A stretch of DNA of 64,000 nucleotides from Klebsormidium nitens (taxonomy: Eukaryota; Streptophyta; Klebsormidiophyceae; Klebsormidiales; Klebsormidiaceae). The notes under the pieces are model-generated. The model did no database searches and was not told the origin of the DNA. It saw only the letters and a list, made by a program, of their open reading frames with translations. A program made the position numbers and the translations under genes. Positions within the stretch are counted from its first letter, which is position 1, and every line of letters begins with the position of its first letter. The DNA is taken from positions 62,001-126,000 of the forward strand of contig DF237158.1 of assembly GCA_000708835.1 (NCBI GenBank). The letters are read 5' to 3'. Shown here piece by piece: positions 1-18,039 of the stretch.

Positions 1-2682
1 ATTTTGGGCGTGGCTGTCTGTCGTTCCTTTTCAAATTGCAGCTTTAACTGGCCGCCTGCTTCTGGTTGATTCTCTTGCGCTGCTTGGGCCACCTCGCCAT
101 CAGATTCTTGCCTGCTGTCATGCTTGTCCATGTGTGCAGGCTCCGACTCAGCGGCCGCCAGCAAGGCTGGCAGATCTTCCACAGCACTGATGGCTTCTTG
201 CCGCTTCATCCCTGGAGATGGACCTGGGACTGTCAGTTACGGACTTGACTGCAAACTTCGAGGTCAAAAAGTTAACATCGAAATATGAAAAGCAGCTCGA
301 AAGCGACAGCATCTGGTATCAACAGTGTTTTTCCTCTGGTCAAAGCGACGCAGCCATGTGACATTGCAGAGTAATTTTGAAGTACTGCCTAAAGACGCCC
401 CACCTTTGCACCAGATGAGCGTCTCCAGCGAGATGTCCCCTTTGGCCCACAACCCACGCAGTACCTCCCACGAGCACGGCCCAACCGGGCGGCCCCCCGT
501 CTCCTCGTTTCCATAGAAGAAGTGCAGCGTCTCAAAGTCCGCAGGGAGCGACACCAGGCTCGCTATGCCGACATCAGGGCCCAGTGGGCCCTCCATCCTT
601 TTCTTTTTCAAAGTGAAGCATAGGAGGTCGGCTTCCTTTTGCAATGGGCGATACTCCTCCTCCACTACACACTCGTTGCGGAAAGCGGCAATGATATGTT
701 GGCAGTAAGCTGACCTGGCATCTTACAGTGGATCAATCAGTGAGTTGTACCTGAGATACCTGCATTCAGGAGCATTTTGCACAAATTTGAAGACGTGAGC
801 TTCCATCACTCGTTGAGTCTTTTTGTGTCAAACTTCAATGGTCCGTTTGATCAGCTGGCATGGTTGCAAGGAAATCATGCATTTCAAAAGTTCAGACTGT
901 GACTCCAATCAGTGTGAGGGCACCTCAGAAGCGCATACGTATTCCCCTGCTGGTCTTAGAATCATGTGATCAAGCTGCCTCGAACGTACAACGTCCCTTC
1001 CGACGGACCTGGACCGCTATATGTAGAACTGAGTAAGTCGCTTGCGCGCCAGGGTGCTGCCACTTATCAATGGCGCATGCATTCTCAAGTCCCACGTGCT
1101 TTGTCCCAGAAAGGTCATCCATGATTCAAACCTTTCAAGTTCTGTGACTTCAGCCAAGTCAAATCCATGGCCATCTACAACTTCCAACCCACATGGACTG
1201 CGCGCGAGCAACCTCGCAGCATCGGAACACCGTCAAGTAAATTCAGAAGTCAAATTTTCCACCGTCGATAAACCTTGACATCAAGCACCGGCGCGGCCGG
1301 GCGCTATCAAGGGCGGCGGCCGCCCGCCGAACCGGTCCGGCGGCGCGGGCCGGACCGCGCTGTGAGCACCCTCAGTCTTTGAGGAAGACAGCTAGGGGCA
1401 CGTATAGTCCGATGATGGTTACTCTCGGTAGTCATGTACATGGCCCAAAGGGCAGAGAAAAAGCGCACATACGGTATCTTAATGATCCAGTTACATGCAA
1501 TTGGATCAGCTAGTATAAGTGTGGCAAAACTTGAAAGCGCGGGAGCTGGAGGATCTAGGCGGCACTTTAAGTGAACGGGCGATAGCAAGTGCGCCCTCGA
1601 CCGAACCCGAGATGCAGTCGCCTGACGTGTGTGATGCAGGAATATATAAGCTTAACAACCTTTGTCGGGGAGGAACTGATCACATCATTGCGCCTACTGC
1701 TATACGCAGTTTGGGTATCACCAGATCTGAAACGTAGGTGCACACTTCAGCTCACTCACTACAGCATATATGCATGTGTCCATGAGAATGTGTCTGACGC
1801 TTCCCAGATTCATGAACTGATCGATGCAGCCATATCTGAAGCATGGATGGCAGCGAGGGGAGAAAGACCTCGTCGCGTTTTATCCTCAACGTAGCCGAAC
1901 TAAACGTACGATATTGACAAAGTTTGCATGCCGTCTCGATGCAGTATTGTGACGCATGAATGGTAAAAGCTAGCTTCTAACCTTTCCGCTCGTAATCTGT
2001 TCTTCCGAGTTATGCTTCTCGAGTACTTTCTGCACACTTGCACGGACTGCACCCAGTTTCCAGAAATGTCGACCTGCAAGGAGAACTGGTAAGAAATCAG
2101 ATAGACGCAACATGGCAAGGCATCCGCTGCGAAGAGTGCTTGCAACCACAAGTTGAGGTGGATGGCCGCCATCTGCTCCGAGCCGGTTGCTTCACAGGTG
2201 TCTGACAGAGGTCGTGACGCGGTCGTTAAGATTACATCCTCGACCAGCGATGACCCACCCACTGGATTGACTTACTTTTGACTTGCCCCGAAAACTTACT
2301 CCAAAGCTCCACCATGGGATCGATTCAAAGGCCCGCTTGATATTCTTTACGAGGATAGAATCAACGCTGTCCCAGTATGGATCGCACACGGCTGTTCAAA
2401 GGTTACAAATTACTCTACAGCAGACCAGTACTTTCGACCCATCTTCTGACTCTCCTGAGCCTACCATTTTCCAAAAAAGGTTCACAAGCGATCCGATCAA
2501 CTACAGTAGGCTAGTGTAGGGGACACGACGAGCCGGGTTGAGCGGCCATCAAAGATAATCTCAACGAATGTACTCCTGGTGTCTGGGCTTAGAGCTTCTA
2601 GCTCCCTAGTCTGACCCATCTGGAAAAGGTCTACCTTTCTCTTCAAATTGAGCGTGTCTTGTTTGAGGAAATTCTCTCAGAA
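1..2682 (-). CDS. GYF-like domain protein (possibly TIC56-like), partial at the left edge
   Basis: Six minus-strand exons join with consistent codon phase: 2635-2682, 2300-2391, 2027-2073, 1064-1197, 404-664 and 1-223, the last running off the window. The 404-664 exon has a GYF_2-like stretch (HFFYGNEETGGRPVGPCSWE, then VLRGLWAKGDISLETLIW), the fold that often binds proline-rich peptides. The 2300-2391 exon reads YWDSVDSILVKNIKRAFESI followed by PWWSFG. The last exon is acidic and low in complexity, with no stop before position 1. The start is not found. A further upstream exon is possible at 2785-2850 (LTCACHELYDSPLLVALQ), but its phase does not fit simply. I do not recognise the family with certainty. 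The plastid import component TIC56 carries a GYF-like domain and is one candidate. I am fairly sure this is a gene and unsure of its function. Confidence 0.55.
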
Positions 2683-3158
2683 CTGCCTTATCTCGGCCGG
2701 CCCTAGAAACATCCTCGTATCAAGGTGCGGACCAAGTATATAAGTAGCAGCCGTCAATTTCGTCAACAAGAAGCGGTGGCTTACCTGAAGTGCGACGAGC
2801 AAAGGGCTGTCATACAGCTCGTGGCAGGCGCACGTCAGCCTTGCTCCCACCTGTAAAGCAGAACGTGGGTTGAAAATGTCACATAGAAGGCCGAGCTCTA
2901 CCGTCACGAAACAGCATGCACCAGACTTGGATCAAAGATGCCAAGAACCAGAAGTGGGTCCTTATGTCCAGCAGACAAACAGCCTGGGTCAAGCTTTGGC
3001 TCCGCATCTCTATTATCCATCCGCTTCTACGTTGTGCGAAATCCACCATAACTTCCGCAACATGTCGTCAGATAGACAGATTAGCCAATGACAGTGCTTA
3101 CATGCCCTCGCCGCTTGTCCCTGCTTGCCCTCCTCCGGATATTGCGGCACGCCCCTGG
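2683..3158. other. Gap between two minus-strand genes
   Basis: This 476-base gap holds the 3' side of the membrane-protein gene and the unresolved 5' side of the GYF gene. An exon-like stretch lies at 2785-2850 on the minus strand between a good AG acceptor and a CAG|gtaagc donor. It is phase 0 at both ends, so it does not join directly to the next supported exon. Confidence 0.4.
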
Positions 3159-4405
3159 CTAGTTTGCCTTAGGTATCTGGTATGCAGCTTGCCCAATGAG
3201 CCAGCGCTCTGGCACGTGGGACATGGCCAGCACGACCGCCACGAGGGACAGCACAGCCAGGGCCGCCACCCACCAGGAGCGGCGCGGGATGCCGAACTCA
3301 AGCTCCTCCAACTCTGCCGAAGAGACGAAGGGTCAGGGCATAATCGCTTGGGCTAGAGAAGCACCCTCCTTATGTTAAAACCTCGTTCTAACCGCATTCG
3401 ATATAAGCAAGGCGTTCTGCACTGTTTCAACCAGAGCTGCAACTTGTAAATGATGTCCAACGGCAGATCCTCTGGCCGCATAACTGCAACTGAAGCACAC
3501 AAGTCATTTGAAGAAACGTCTGAAGCATGAGAGTGTGAGGCACACGTTAACTCTCAGCAATCGAATTGATGCACAAAAGCAAAGCATGCGGTCCCACCTA
3601 TGTTGAAGATTGCCGTTGTTGGGGGCTTGCGTCCGCCCACCACCAGCCCTAGAGGCTGTACTGTCACTAGGATCGCAGCCTGCACGGGTACGGCCCCGCG
3701 CTGCACCAGACACAGGGATCAAGGGTGATCGCAGCAGCAACCTGTACAGTAGCTTGCCGTTCTTTTTGGCTACCAAACAGACCAACTTACTGGTTCCAAT
3801 TGTTTTCAGCAGGAGAGTCCGCAGCCTTCCTGAGCTGGCAGCCAGTCTTTCTTGGAGCCGTCCGGAGTTCACAGGACACTCACCAGCGGCCTGCCCGAGT
3901 CATCCGTTGTAAATACCAGCTTCTCTGTGTCCAGGAGCCGCCTCCTGCCAGCCCTGGTATCTTCACGCTCCTCACCTACCAGTTCAATGTGATATGTTGC
4001 AGGAACCTGCGCACTTGGCAGAAAAGCATCAGTATAGTCAAGAGCACTTTGCGTTTAATCCTAATCACCGGTTATCGGCGGTGGTGATACTCTGAGCTTC
4101 ACAGCTGTCTGAACAATTCAATACTCAACCTGGCCATAAACATCCTAATGAGGAAAGTGCTTGCTAGTGCCCCCAGAACACCAACAATACCCGAAGATCA
4201 ACAGGGGCATCACAAACCTGGCAATGCGTTGTGAGGGACAAAGATGTGTGCGGCGCCCACCGTGCCTGGGAACGAAATCTTGACTTCGTAGCCCTGTTGC
4301 TTCTTCAAGCCCTTCAGCTCATACAGCGCTTGGCCCCCAGACATTGGCAGCTCCACCTGCTGCAGAGGCACGCCAGCTTCAAGGCTGCTCCTCGTATCAT
4401 ACTGC
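3159..4405 (-). CDS. C-terminally membrane-anchored protein of an uncharacterised plant family
   Basis: Supported exons are 4218-4405, 3884-4006, 3598-3700 and 3159-3313 (stop TAG at 3159-3161). The last exon carries one hydrophobic helix (WWVAALAVLSLVAVVLAM) preceded by FGIPRRS, so the protein is probably single-pass with a short C-terminal tail. Upstream it reads ALYELKGLKKQQGYEVKISF, VPATYHIELVGEE and RRRLLDTEKLVFTTDD, then AVPVQAAILVTVQPLGLVV and TAIFNI, which suggests a lumenal beta-rich domain. The overall order resembles conserved, functionally uncharacterised plant endomembrane proteins. The phase between the first two exons needs about 14 extra bases, and a candidate microexon with AG/gt borders lies at 4091-4104. 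The 5' exon, expected to encode a signal peptide, was not identified in 4406-5284. The gene is well supported by splice phase; its function is unknown. Confidence 0.65.
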
Positions 4406-5284
4406 CTGCACACAGAAGCAGAAACGGCTGACCCCAATGGCGGTACTTATGAAAGACAAGAATTGCATGTTCTCAGAGCTCTGCATTGCGCGCTGCTGAC
4501 GAGTCGATGTCTTGAATCCCTCTCATCATAGAACTTCTTCTCACCTGTCTGGCTCAAGCACCTTTGCTAGAGCAAGGGAATTTGCAAGGAGGAGCAGGAG
4601 CCACGAAACTCTTTCGAGGGCGCCCATTAAAGCACAAGACTTCCAACTTGCGCAACCACAAGAACTTCCAACTTGGCGGGGAAAGGTCACATGCAGCATG
4701 CCTGCATAGGCCTGAGGTCGAAGAACCAGGAATGTTCAATCTTTCGAAAAATGCTTCAAATTGAAGGCAGGTTCGGCATATCCTGTGAATTAGCAGTGCA
4801 GACAACAACTGCCGTCTCCGGCCGTGGGAATACACGGCACTCTTGCTCCGTTCAAAGCAAGGGCGACGCTTTTATCGCCGTCAATAGTACCGGTTTCTTG
4901 GTGCTTGCAACCTACACAGCGGATATAAGAGACCGCAAATGCCCTCCATTTCCCTTTCTTAGGTTTAACAGCCAGGTGCGCTGCACCAGCAAACATGGCT
5001 GAGCTGGCCCCGGCCCTAGGCCTGGGCCTGGGCCCATGCATGATCGAGGGCCATGACACAGACAGACAACTTACCCTTGCGCAAAATTAGCAGCTGAAGT
5101 GGGCGTAAGAAAGAGACTTTCTACTCATTCTTGTCAGCTGGCGTCTGGTGCCAGCTCCTTCAATCGCTTAATTACGTGTTGCTCGCTACAAAATTTGCAA
5201 TTGGAGGACTGAGCAGCGAAGGTGGTGCATCACTGAGCTTCCAGACCGTTGCTCACCCTGTGCCGGTATCGCATTGTCACAAAG
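4406..5284. other. Divergent intergenic region before the P450-like gene
   Basis: About 880 bases separate the first supported exon of the minus-strand membrane-protein gene from the plus-strand P450-like start. It should contain the missing 5' exon of the former and the promoter of the latter. Open frames exist on the minus strand (for example 4554-4835) but show no signal peptide or family motif. No regulatory site can be named. Confidence 0.4.
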
Positions 5285-8200
5285 ATGACCTTGTCTCTTC
5301 AATTGCCAGATTGGAGCAGCACCACCTGGCTCACAGCCTTCATTGGTGTCATATCCGCCCTGCGGCTTACGTACTGGCAGTTTTTTGTGAAAGATAATGT
5401 GATAGCTGTGGAGAAGGCAAAGCAGGGCGTTCCCAGTGCGGCAGACAATGGCGGTGTCCCTGCTGGACCAAGGGGGTGGCCCTTGGTTGGGAATCTGCTG
5501 ACTCTGGGCCATGAGCCGCACCGGGCGCTGGCGGACCTTGCGCAAATGTGAGTCTGCGGGCTTCTCCATGTTGCGGAGGGCAGTCTTGCTGCCGACCCAC
5601 AACTGTTTGAGCTGGAGACAAATCATCTTGTCAGGGACATATAATGCTGCCTCGCTTCTAGAGGCAATTAGTTGGCAAGTGGTTAGCTTATCTGATTGCA
5701 ATTCTACTGACATCTGCTGGACTGTCTATCCCTTTGATCCTGTTCCGGTTTCTGCAGCTATGGGGACGTCCTTCAAGTGCAACTGGGGGCCTTTCCAACG
5801 CTGGTGGTGTCAAGCATGAGCCTTGCTAAAGAAGTCCTTGTGAAGCAGGTGAAGAGCAGGCAACATCAGATAGAAGCTTCCAATAAAACCTCATCTATAG
5901 TGCCTTGTTGTGTAGTGTTTGATTACTTGACTGGTGCTTAGTGTAGAGTTTTTGACAAGGAACCTCCATGGTGGCACAACTATTGAAAGGATGTTGCAAA
6001 CTCTGTGCACATGTGCTGATATGTTCCAAGGACAAAGGCAATCCAGCCTGACATTTTAAGAGAGTCTCGTATCTCCTGCCCAGTGTGCTGACACCTGTCA
6101 CTACCACCGCCTGGTCCAGGCTGCTCACTTTGGAGCTGCGGGAGAGCCCATTCGCATCGTGGAGCTTGGCCTTGGTTGGAACAGGCCCCAGCTGGCTGCT
6201 AAGCGCGGGGCAGCCAGAGCTTTAGTGCTCAGCCAGGCTCTCAGCGGGGCTTTCAAGAGCGCACAAACAGCAGGACTTGTCAGTAAAGCAATCCACGAGG
6301 TCTCCGAAGAGCTTGTGACCACAGTCAAGGAAGAGCTGGGGGATGCGGCAACAAACAATAAGTCCGGAAATCCTCAGATTACAGGACTGAGGAGCCTGCT
6401 GAGGCGCGCAGCACTCAATGTTTTGTTGAAAGTGGCATTTGGGGTGCGAATAGCGGGAGACAGCTGGCAGCAGGAGAGCGGCGGCCAGCCTGGGCAGCCG
6501 AGTGGGAGCGTGGCGATGCTGGAGGTGATTCTGAGCGAGATGTGGCAGCTGGTGAACAACCCCGTGCTGGCGGACCATGTGCCCCTCCTGCGGCTGGCGA
6601 CCGGCGCGCTGACCACGCGCTGCAGGTTCCTGGCCAGGCAGCGGGACTGCATACTACGCGACCTGGTGGGGGGGGCCAAGAAAGCACGAGAGCAGGCGAG
6701 TAGCGGGGATGGAAAGTTGGGGAAGAGTTTGAGGAGGGCAGAGTCTTTGCTGGACGCCCTTCTGGCGGGGCAGGAGACGAGCGGGCTGACGGATGGGGAG
6801 GTGGCGGATGTGCTGGCAGACTTCGTGCAAAGGGGCGTCCTGCCTGTGGCAGCGACGGTGGAGTGGGCCTTGGCCGAGCTGACGAGGAATCCGGAGGTGA
6901 GGGCCGCAGCGAGCAACGAACCTGCACTCCTTGACTCGATGCCAGCGCTGGTAGAAAAGCGACGGCGGCACTCTTGCTGTGGCTGCTGTAAGAAACCTGC
7001 TTTCTTGGAACACGTGTGCGTTCTTACTGCCTGGTCGCAGTACGTTCACCTTTCCATACCTTGCGAGGACATGCCATGTTACCCGTTCGAATTTGCGTCT
7101 TTCCCTCTTTTCCGCTAGCCAAGGTAGGTGTTTGATTCCGGACGAGCCTTCTCCTGGACAAGACAAGGGCACGGAGCGACACTCCCTGCATCCGTTGCTT
7201 TTTCGACTTTATTCAATGATGAGACTCGATGTACCTCTACTTATTCCAACATCGTTAAGAAATGTGTCAAAAGCGCTTTCCTTCCCTATACGCAGATACA
7301 GAAGAGGCTGAACCAAGAGCTGGAGGTTGAGGTCTTTGGCAAAGGAGGCGACGTGCCACGGCAAGCCTTGGCGCGAACGCCGCTGCTTAGTGCGATCATC
7401 CTGGTAAGCGTCTAAAGTTGACGCTCGAGGCTGGACCTCATCATTGACGCAGGTATAGACTGATCAAAGCTCGCAGGTTCCGCCTCTTGGAAGGACTGCG
7501 GAAGACAATCTACGTGCACAATTCGTGAGCGGCACGTCCACGACTGTCCACTGGACGTTGAAGCGTTCGTTCGACAGTTTGTAGGACTCCTTTTCTAGTG
7601 AAAGCAGATTATCAATCTTCAGTACCTCAGACTTCGAGGACTTCTGCAGGAGAACTTTCCGAAGCCGCTCAGATACCCCTGGACCCCTTGTTCGCAGGCC
7701 TTCCCCTCGCCAGCGCACATGCGTGATTTTACCCGCTTGTACCTTATGTGACGTCGTGTGGTGTGCTGTGCTGTCCAGGAGACTCTGCGCTTGCACCCCA
7801 CCCAGCCTCTCTCCCGCCCGCGTCGAGCCGCGGAGGATGTGCACATTGACGGCTACCGGGTGACAAAAAGACAGAACGTCGTCATCAACACGTGGGCCCT
7901 CGGCCGAGATGCACGGTATGCTGCAACATCCCCGCAAATCTGCTCTTCTGCCTTGGTTTTGACAATGAAGTTGACAATAGCTGGGGGCGCCTGACTGCAA
8001 AGAACACGAGCGTTCTCAGATCCACGAAAGCAGGGGTTCACCTTGGACCTGGTGCACGTCATTTGATGTGTCCCGTCAGGTGCTTATAATCTGACAGAGC
8101 CGCGATGTCCATCAGAGTGCGCCAACAGCCCCTGGTGCACACTGGGAAGCCCTGGCTTGCCAAATTGAGAGTAGTCGCTGCCGGCGTTTTCTGCTGACAT

Positions 8201-8501
8201 CACCAGCCATGTTGCTCTTGTTAGGTTGTTCCGGTCTGCCTCCGACTTCGTCCCGGAACGCTTTTCCCAAGGCGCCTTGTCGACTCTTTTAGACGCGAAA
8301 GACTTGTACTGGAGCTCCTTGCGGGTCGACGAAACGGACGTGTTGATAGACATAGCAGCCTACTTTCTTGGGGTCCTTGTCCGAGGTTTCGAATGGCTGC
8401 CTGGATTGATGCACGAATCGCGGCTGTCATTGCAAGAAAGTTCAGGGGTCGAGGTCTCCGAGTTGGTGTCAGCCGTTGCTCCCTGCGCAAAAATTCGGTA
8501 G
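5285..8501 (+). CDS. Cytochrome P450-like protein (CYP78-like), haem-ligand motif absent
   Basis: Six exons (5285-5547, 5758-5848, 6120-6896, 7296-7403, 7779-7915, 8225-8501) join in phase to 550 residues, a normal P450 length. The N terminus has a hydrophobic anchor, then the proline-rich hinge GPRGWPLVGNLL. Exon 2 reads YGDVLQVQLGAFPTLVVSS. The K-helix ExxR is present (ETLR, about 414-417) and so is the PERF motif (469-472). The I-helix (RGVLPVAATVEW, from 356) matches the CYP78-type RG-TDT-VA..EW frame but has VLP where the acid-threonine pair should be. The haem-binding FxxGxRxCxG is missing: between PERF and FEW (514-516) the 41 residues run collinearly but read KDLYWSSLRVDETDVL, with no cysteine. 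No intron in the region could hide the motif. Similar length and spacing argue against a truncated pseudogene. It probably cannot bind haem by the usual thiolate, so P450 chemistry is unlikely. Confidence 0.8.
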
Positions 8502-9585
8502 CACTCATTATGCTTCCTACAGAAACTTGTACTACGGGTTGGGTTGCCTGTACAAGCGCAAAGGTCACATTCCTATTTGCGAATTGATTTACGCATTATG
8601 CTAAAATACATATGGTGCAACTAGTTGCCCCTGCCAACAACTGTCGAGTGATTCACTGTTCGAAAGAACTGTCACCTTCCCGTTCATTGATCAACGACTG
8701 TGCAGCAGCTGATCCGGTTCGGTTCGCATCACGATCGAGTCTGCATGCATCAAGGCTAGGCCGGTCAACAATCAATGGCGACAACCTTGGAAGTTTTTCT
8801 CAAAGCTTGCGCGCCATCATCGAAAACCAATCCAACGATCTATGAGCATTTAATCAATAAGCACGGACCCGGCAATTATACTTTTATAGCGTGCCATGCT
8901 GTTCATGAACAGATGATGCAGATGATATCCACATTGCCCCACCCGGGTATCTTTGCATGAACAATCCGCGAAATGAATGCCAGACGTGCATGCAGCCCGG
9001 TGACGATCTCGATCGAGCTACATGCAGCCTAGATCAAGGATCAGTAATGATTGAAATTAAGTGTCGAATCATCGAACAAGTTTCTACAGTGGAATTGGGA
9101 TACTGTTAATTCGGCTTACTTAATCATGGCACGTGAATTTATGACAAAACCACGATTTGATCAAAGAGAACATCAAAACATGTCAACACGTGGTGCTTCA
9201 AATCATTTAACGCTGATCGTGTCAGTGTCTTCTTCAAGCTTTGAACCTGCTCATGCACCGGGCATGCACAAGTCATTCAAATTTTGATATGGACTAAACA
9301 CTCCAGCATGCACTGATTTCCGGACCACCTGCTACAATAAAGTAAGAGTATAAACGCACTCCACTGCTATACATGCGCGGGCTTGACTCGAACCATTTTG
9401 CGTGCACGTTCGGAGTCTAACTATCGTACGCGGTACATCGATGTGAACGGGCTGAACATGTCGCTGGTGCAACGTTGCGCTTGATCTACCAACGTCAAAG
9501 ACCTTGCACTTTGAATCACGCGGCGTAGGGACGCGTTGGTTCACCGTTTCTCGTTTGTGCAGCCAATTCTTGTGTTCGCATGACT
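8502..9585. other. Convergent intergenic region with no gene seen
   Basis: About 1.1 kb lies between the P450-like stop and the PEX6 stop, two genes pointing at each other. It is AT-richer than the flanking exons and presumably contains both 3' untranslated regions. Short open frames (for example 9051-9287) have no recognisable motif. Confidence 0.5.
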
Positions 9586-15715
<6,130 letters not shown>

Positions 15716-16447
15716 TGCTCTTCAAAGTCGCAATCAATGTTGCTCATCAACATAAAGCACAACAAATCCCCTGCTAGCATTGGAACGTTCAATTGAGGGG
15801 ATCCTCCACAAGGGCAGACGCAGCAGCACGAACATGGAGGGATTGGTAGCTTTGCCGAACAGCTTCCCTCCTCACTAGCTCATGTATATGCTCTAGATAG
15901 TCTGTCGAACGCCCATCACAAGCATCGGGGAGTCCTGTCCTCCAGAGCTTCCAAAATCCTGTGGCTGCGTCTAGTGCAAAACTCGTATAGAGCCTGTGCC
16001 AGCATGGCGTCCAGGGGCTTGTATACAGAGGCTATCCAGGCTGGTCTGCCGGTAACGTTGGGCCTTGTCTACCGTTACCGGCGTGCAGTCTCACACTCGG
16101 AGTCCTGGAAACCGTCCGATGGCCGGCAGAATCTAAACGGCCGCGTCAGCACGCACGGCCGGGCATCCTTCGGACGGCAAAGGACAACTCTCGAGAGATT
16201 CACGGCTTGCAACATAATGGCGACCCGCAAGTCTGCAGATGGTCTGGCAGAACGCTGCGAATGCTGCACTTTGAGAAGAAGTTGACGAAAGAGGAGCCTG
16301 GGCGGCAGGTTTTCCGAGTCCAGCACGAGGTAGAGAGACGTTCTTCAAAGCACGGCAAGAAAAGCGCCCAAGCCTGTGGAGGCTGCACCGGTTCTTCTCG
16401 CGAAAGGGGAGCTGTTACCTGGCCGTCACGAGCCTCTAGCTGGCACC
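15716..16447. promoter_or_regulatory. Divergent promoter region of PEX6 and the trihelix gene
   Basis: This 732-base interval separates the start codons of two genes read away from each other, so it must hold both promoters and 5' leaders. No coding exon is supported in it and I could not assign specific elements. Confidence 0.5.
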
Positions 16448-18039
16448 ATGAGCTTGACCGCCCAGCTTGCCAACATAGGGGTCGTGGCTGCTGGCAGTGA
16501 GGATGACAAGCCTGTGAGGGGAGAATGGAGCAAGCGAGCCACGGACGCTCTTGTAGAGAGCTGGGGCAACAAGTTCCTGCAGCAAAACAGGGGCAACCTC
16601 ACAGATTTGCACTGGAAAGGTGAGTCCAAGTTCTGGGCAAGCATTCTTTCAAGCAGATCAGGTCTTTAAAGACGACATTGCCTTAGCTGAAAATAGTTGT
16701 CGGCTGTCCTTCCTGCAACTGCTGCAGGTCATCAGGGATTGTTCTTGGAAAGCTGCCGATGTGTCCTTGGGATTTGGCATGGGCACTTCTCATGCAGGCT
16801 TGCCATGTTGTCTTTCCTTTGCCTGGGGGTCTGTGACGGACTTAGTTGCATCATTCAGCTGCTATTGTGAGATGCTTCACCTACCCCTTTTGTATGCTTT
16901 GATTTTTTCTAAAAGGTTTACCCTTCTTGTTTGTTCAGAGATTGAAGAGGAGGTCAATGCTCAGTTAAACGAGGCGGAAAAGAAAACCGTCATCCAGTGT
17001 CAGAACAAGGTCGATGGGCTGAAGAAGAGGTGAGCAGATGCAGTGGGGGACAGCTCTCAGGTCTCTTTACGTGAGGGGTGTAAGGCCAGCCCTTAAGTTC
17101 ACTGGAGCAGCCTGAGTGGCATGGGCAAACAGCGGCATCACAGGTTGTATGGCTGCCCAGAGCCTGTTAAGCTTCTGTTTTGAAGAACTTACCTCATTGA
17201 ATGCTTGCTGTCAAATGTGGCTGTGCCTGAATTCGCTGCTCCTTGATAGATGTGACAGGGCTCTCAGTCCTCAAATGAATGCAGCCTAAAACATGGCTGC
17301 TCAAGGCACAAATATGGGGCAAGCTGCACTTAATATATTTTGTCATTCATTCAAGTCTTTGAATGCCACCATGCGCAGGTACAAGAAGGAGAAGGTCAAG
17401 CCGGGGGGCACGTACTGGAGCTACTATGACCGGCTGGGGGAGCTGATTGGGTCACAGCCGAAGCAGAGAGCCCCGGCGCCTCAGCATCCCCAGGGAGGGG
17501 CGGGGGGCAAGGTGGTAAACATGCACCACGCCCCCCACCAAAGGTCGTTCAGGGAGGAAACCGCAGCGCGTAAGTGCCATAGTAAATGGGACGTCATCTT
17601 CAAAGACGGGGGAGACTTCTTTCCATACAGCTCTCCAGGGCCGCAGCAAAGTTTGAAATGTTGAGTTTCACTTTGCCAGATTTGGACCGAGAGGGTCGGG
17701 GCACTCATGATTTGAGGGTCTAACAGTGTCATCTGTGTAGTGACGCATGCTAGCTAGCTTGATTGATTCTATTTGGTTTGACCATGACAGTACAGGAACT
17801 CAAGTGGTGGTTTCAGTCTATGATCCAAACTAACGCTTTCTCTCCATACAGTGCGGCATGGCCTGGACAACGTGGCGCAGGCTGTCAGGGAGTTTGCTGT
17901 TCTGTATGAGAGAGTAGAAGCTCAGAAAGCACAGGCCTTGGTCGAGCATGAAGAGAAGAGGCAGAACTTTGAGAGGGAGCTGGAGGCAATGAGGATGCAG
18001 GTGCGGCTGCACGCGCAGGCGCAGGGCTACCAGGACTGA
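16448..18039 (+). CDS. Trihelix (SIP1/ASIL-type) transcription factor
   Basis: Four exons (16448-16619, 16939-17029, 17379-17569, 17852-18039) join in phase to 213 residues. The N-terminal half is a trihelix (Myb/SANT-like) DNA-binding domain: WSKRATDALVESWGNKFLQQ, then NLTDLHWKEIEEEV, then KTVIQCQNKVDGLKKRYKKE, then TYWSYYDRLGELIG. These give the three spaced tryptophan helices and the CxNxVxxLKKRYKxE block of the SIP1 clade. A short basic, Gln/Pro/Gly-rich linker follows. The C terminus is a long coiled coil (AVREFAVLYERVEAQKAQAL onward), the usual SIP1-clade dimerisation region. It is compact compared with many land-plant members (about 300 residues or more). The target genes are unknown. 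Confidence 0.85.

Noticed and set aside
6374-6927. Long minus-strand open frames over the P450-like exon 3
   Set aside because: They are antisense shadows of a GC-rich coding exon; the plus strand carries the P450 fold and splice sites.
9360-9440. Minus-strand sequence with a B-box-like GGTTCGAGTC
   Set aside because: No A box, acceptor stem or plausible anticodon arm could be folded around it, so it was not called as a tRNA.
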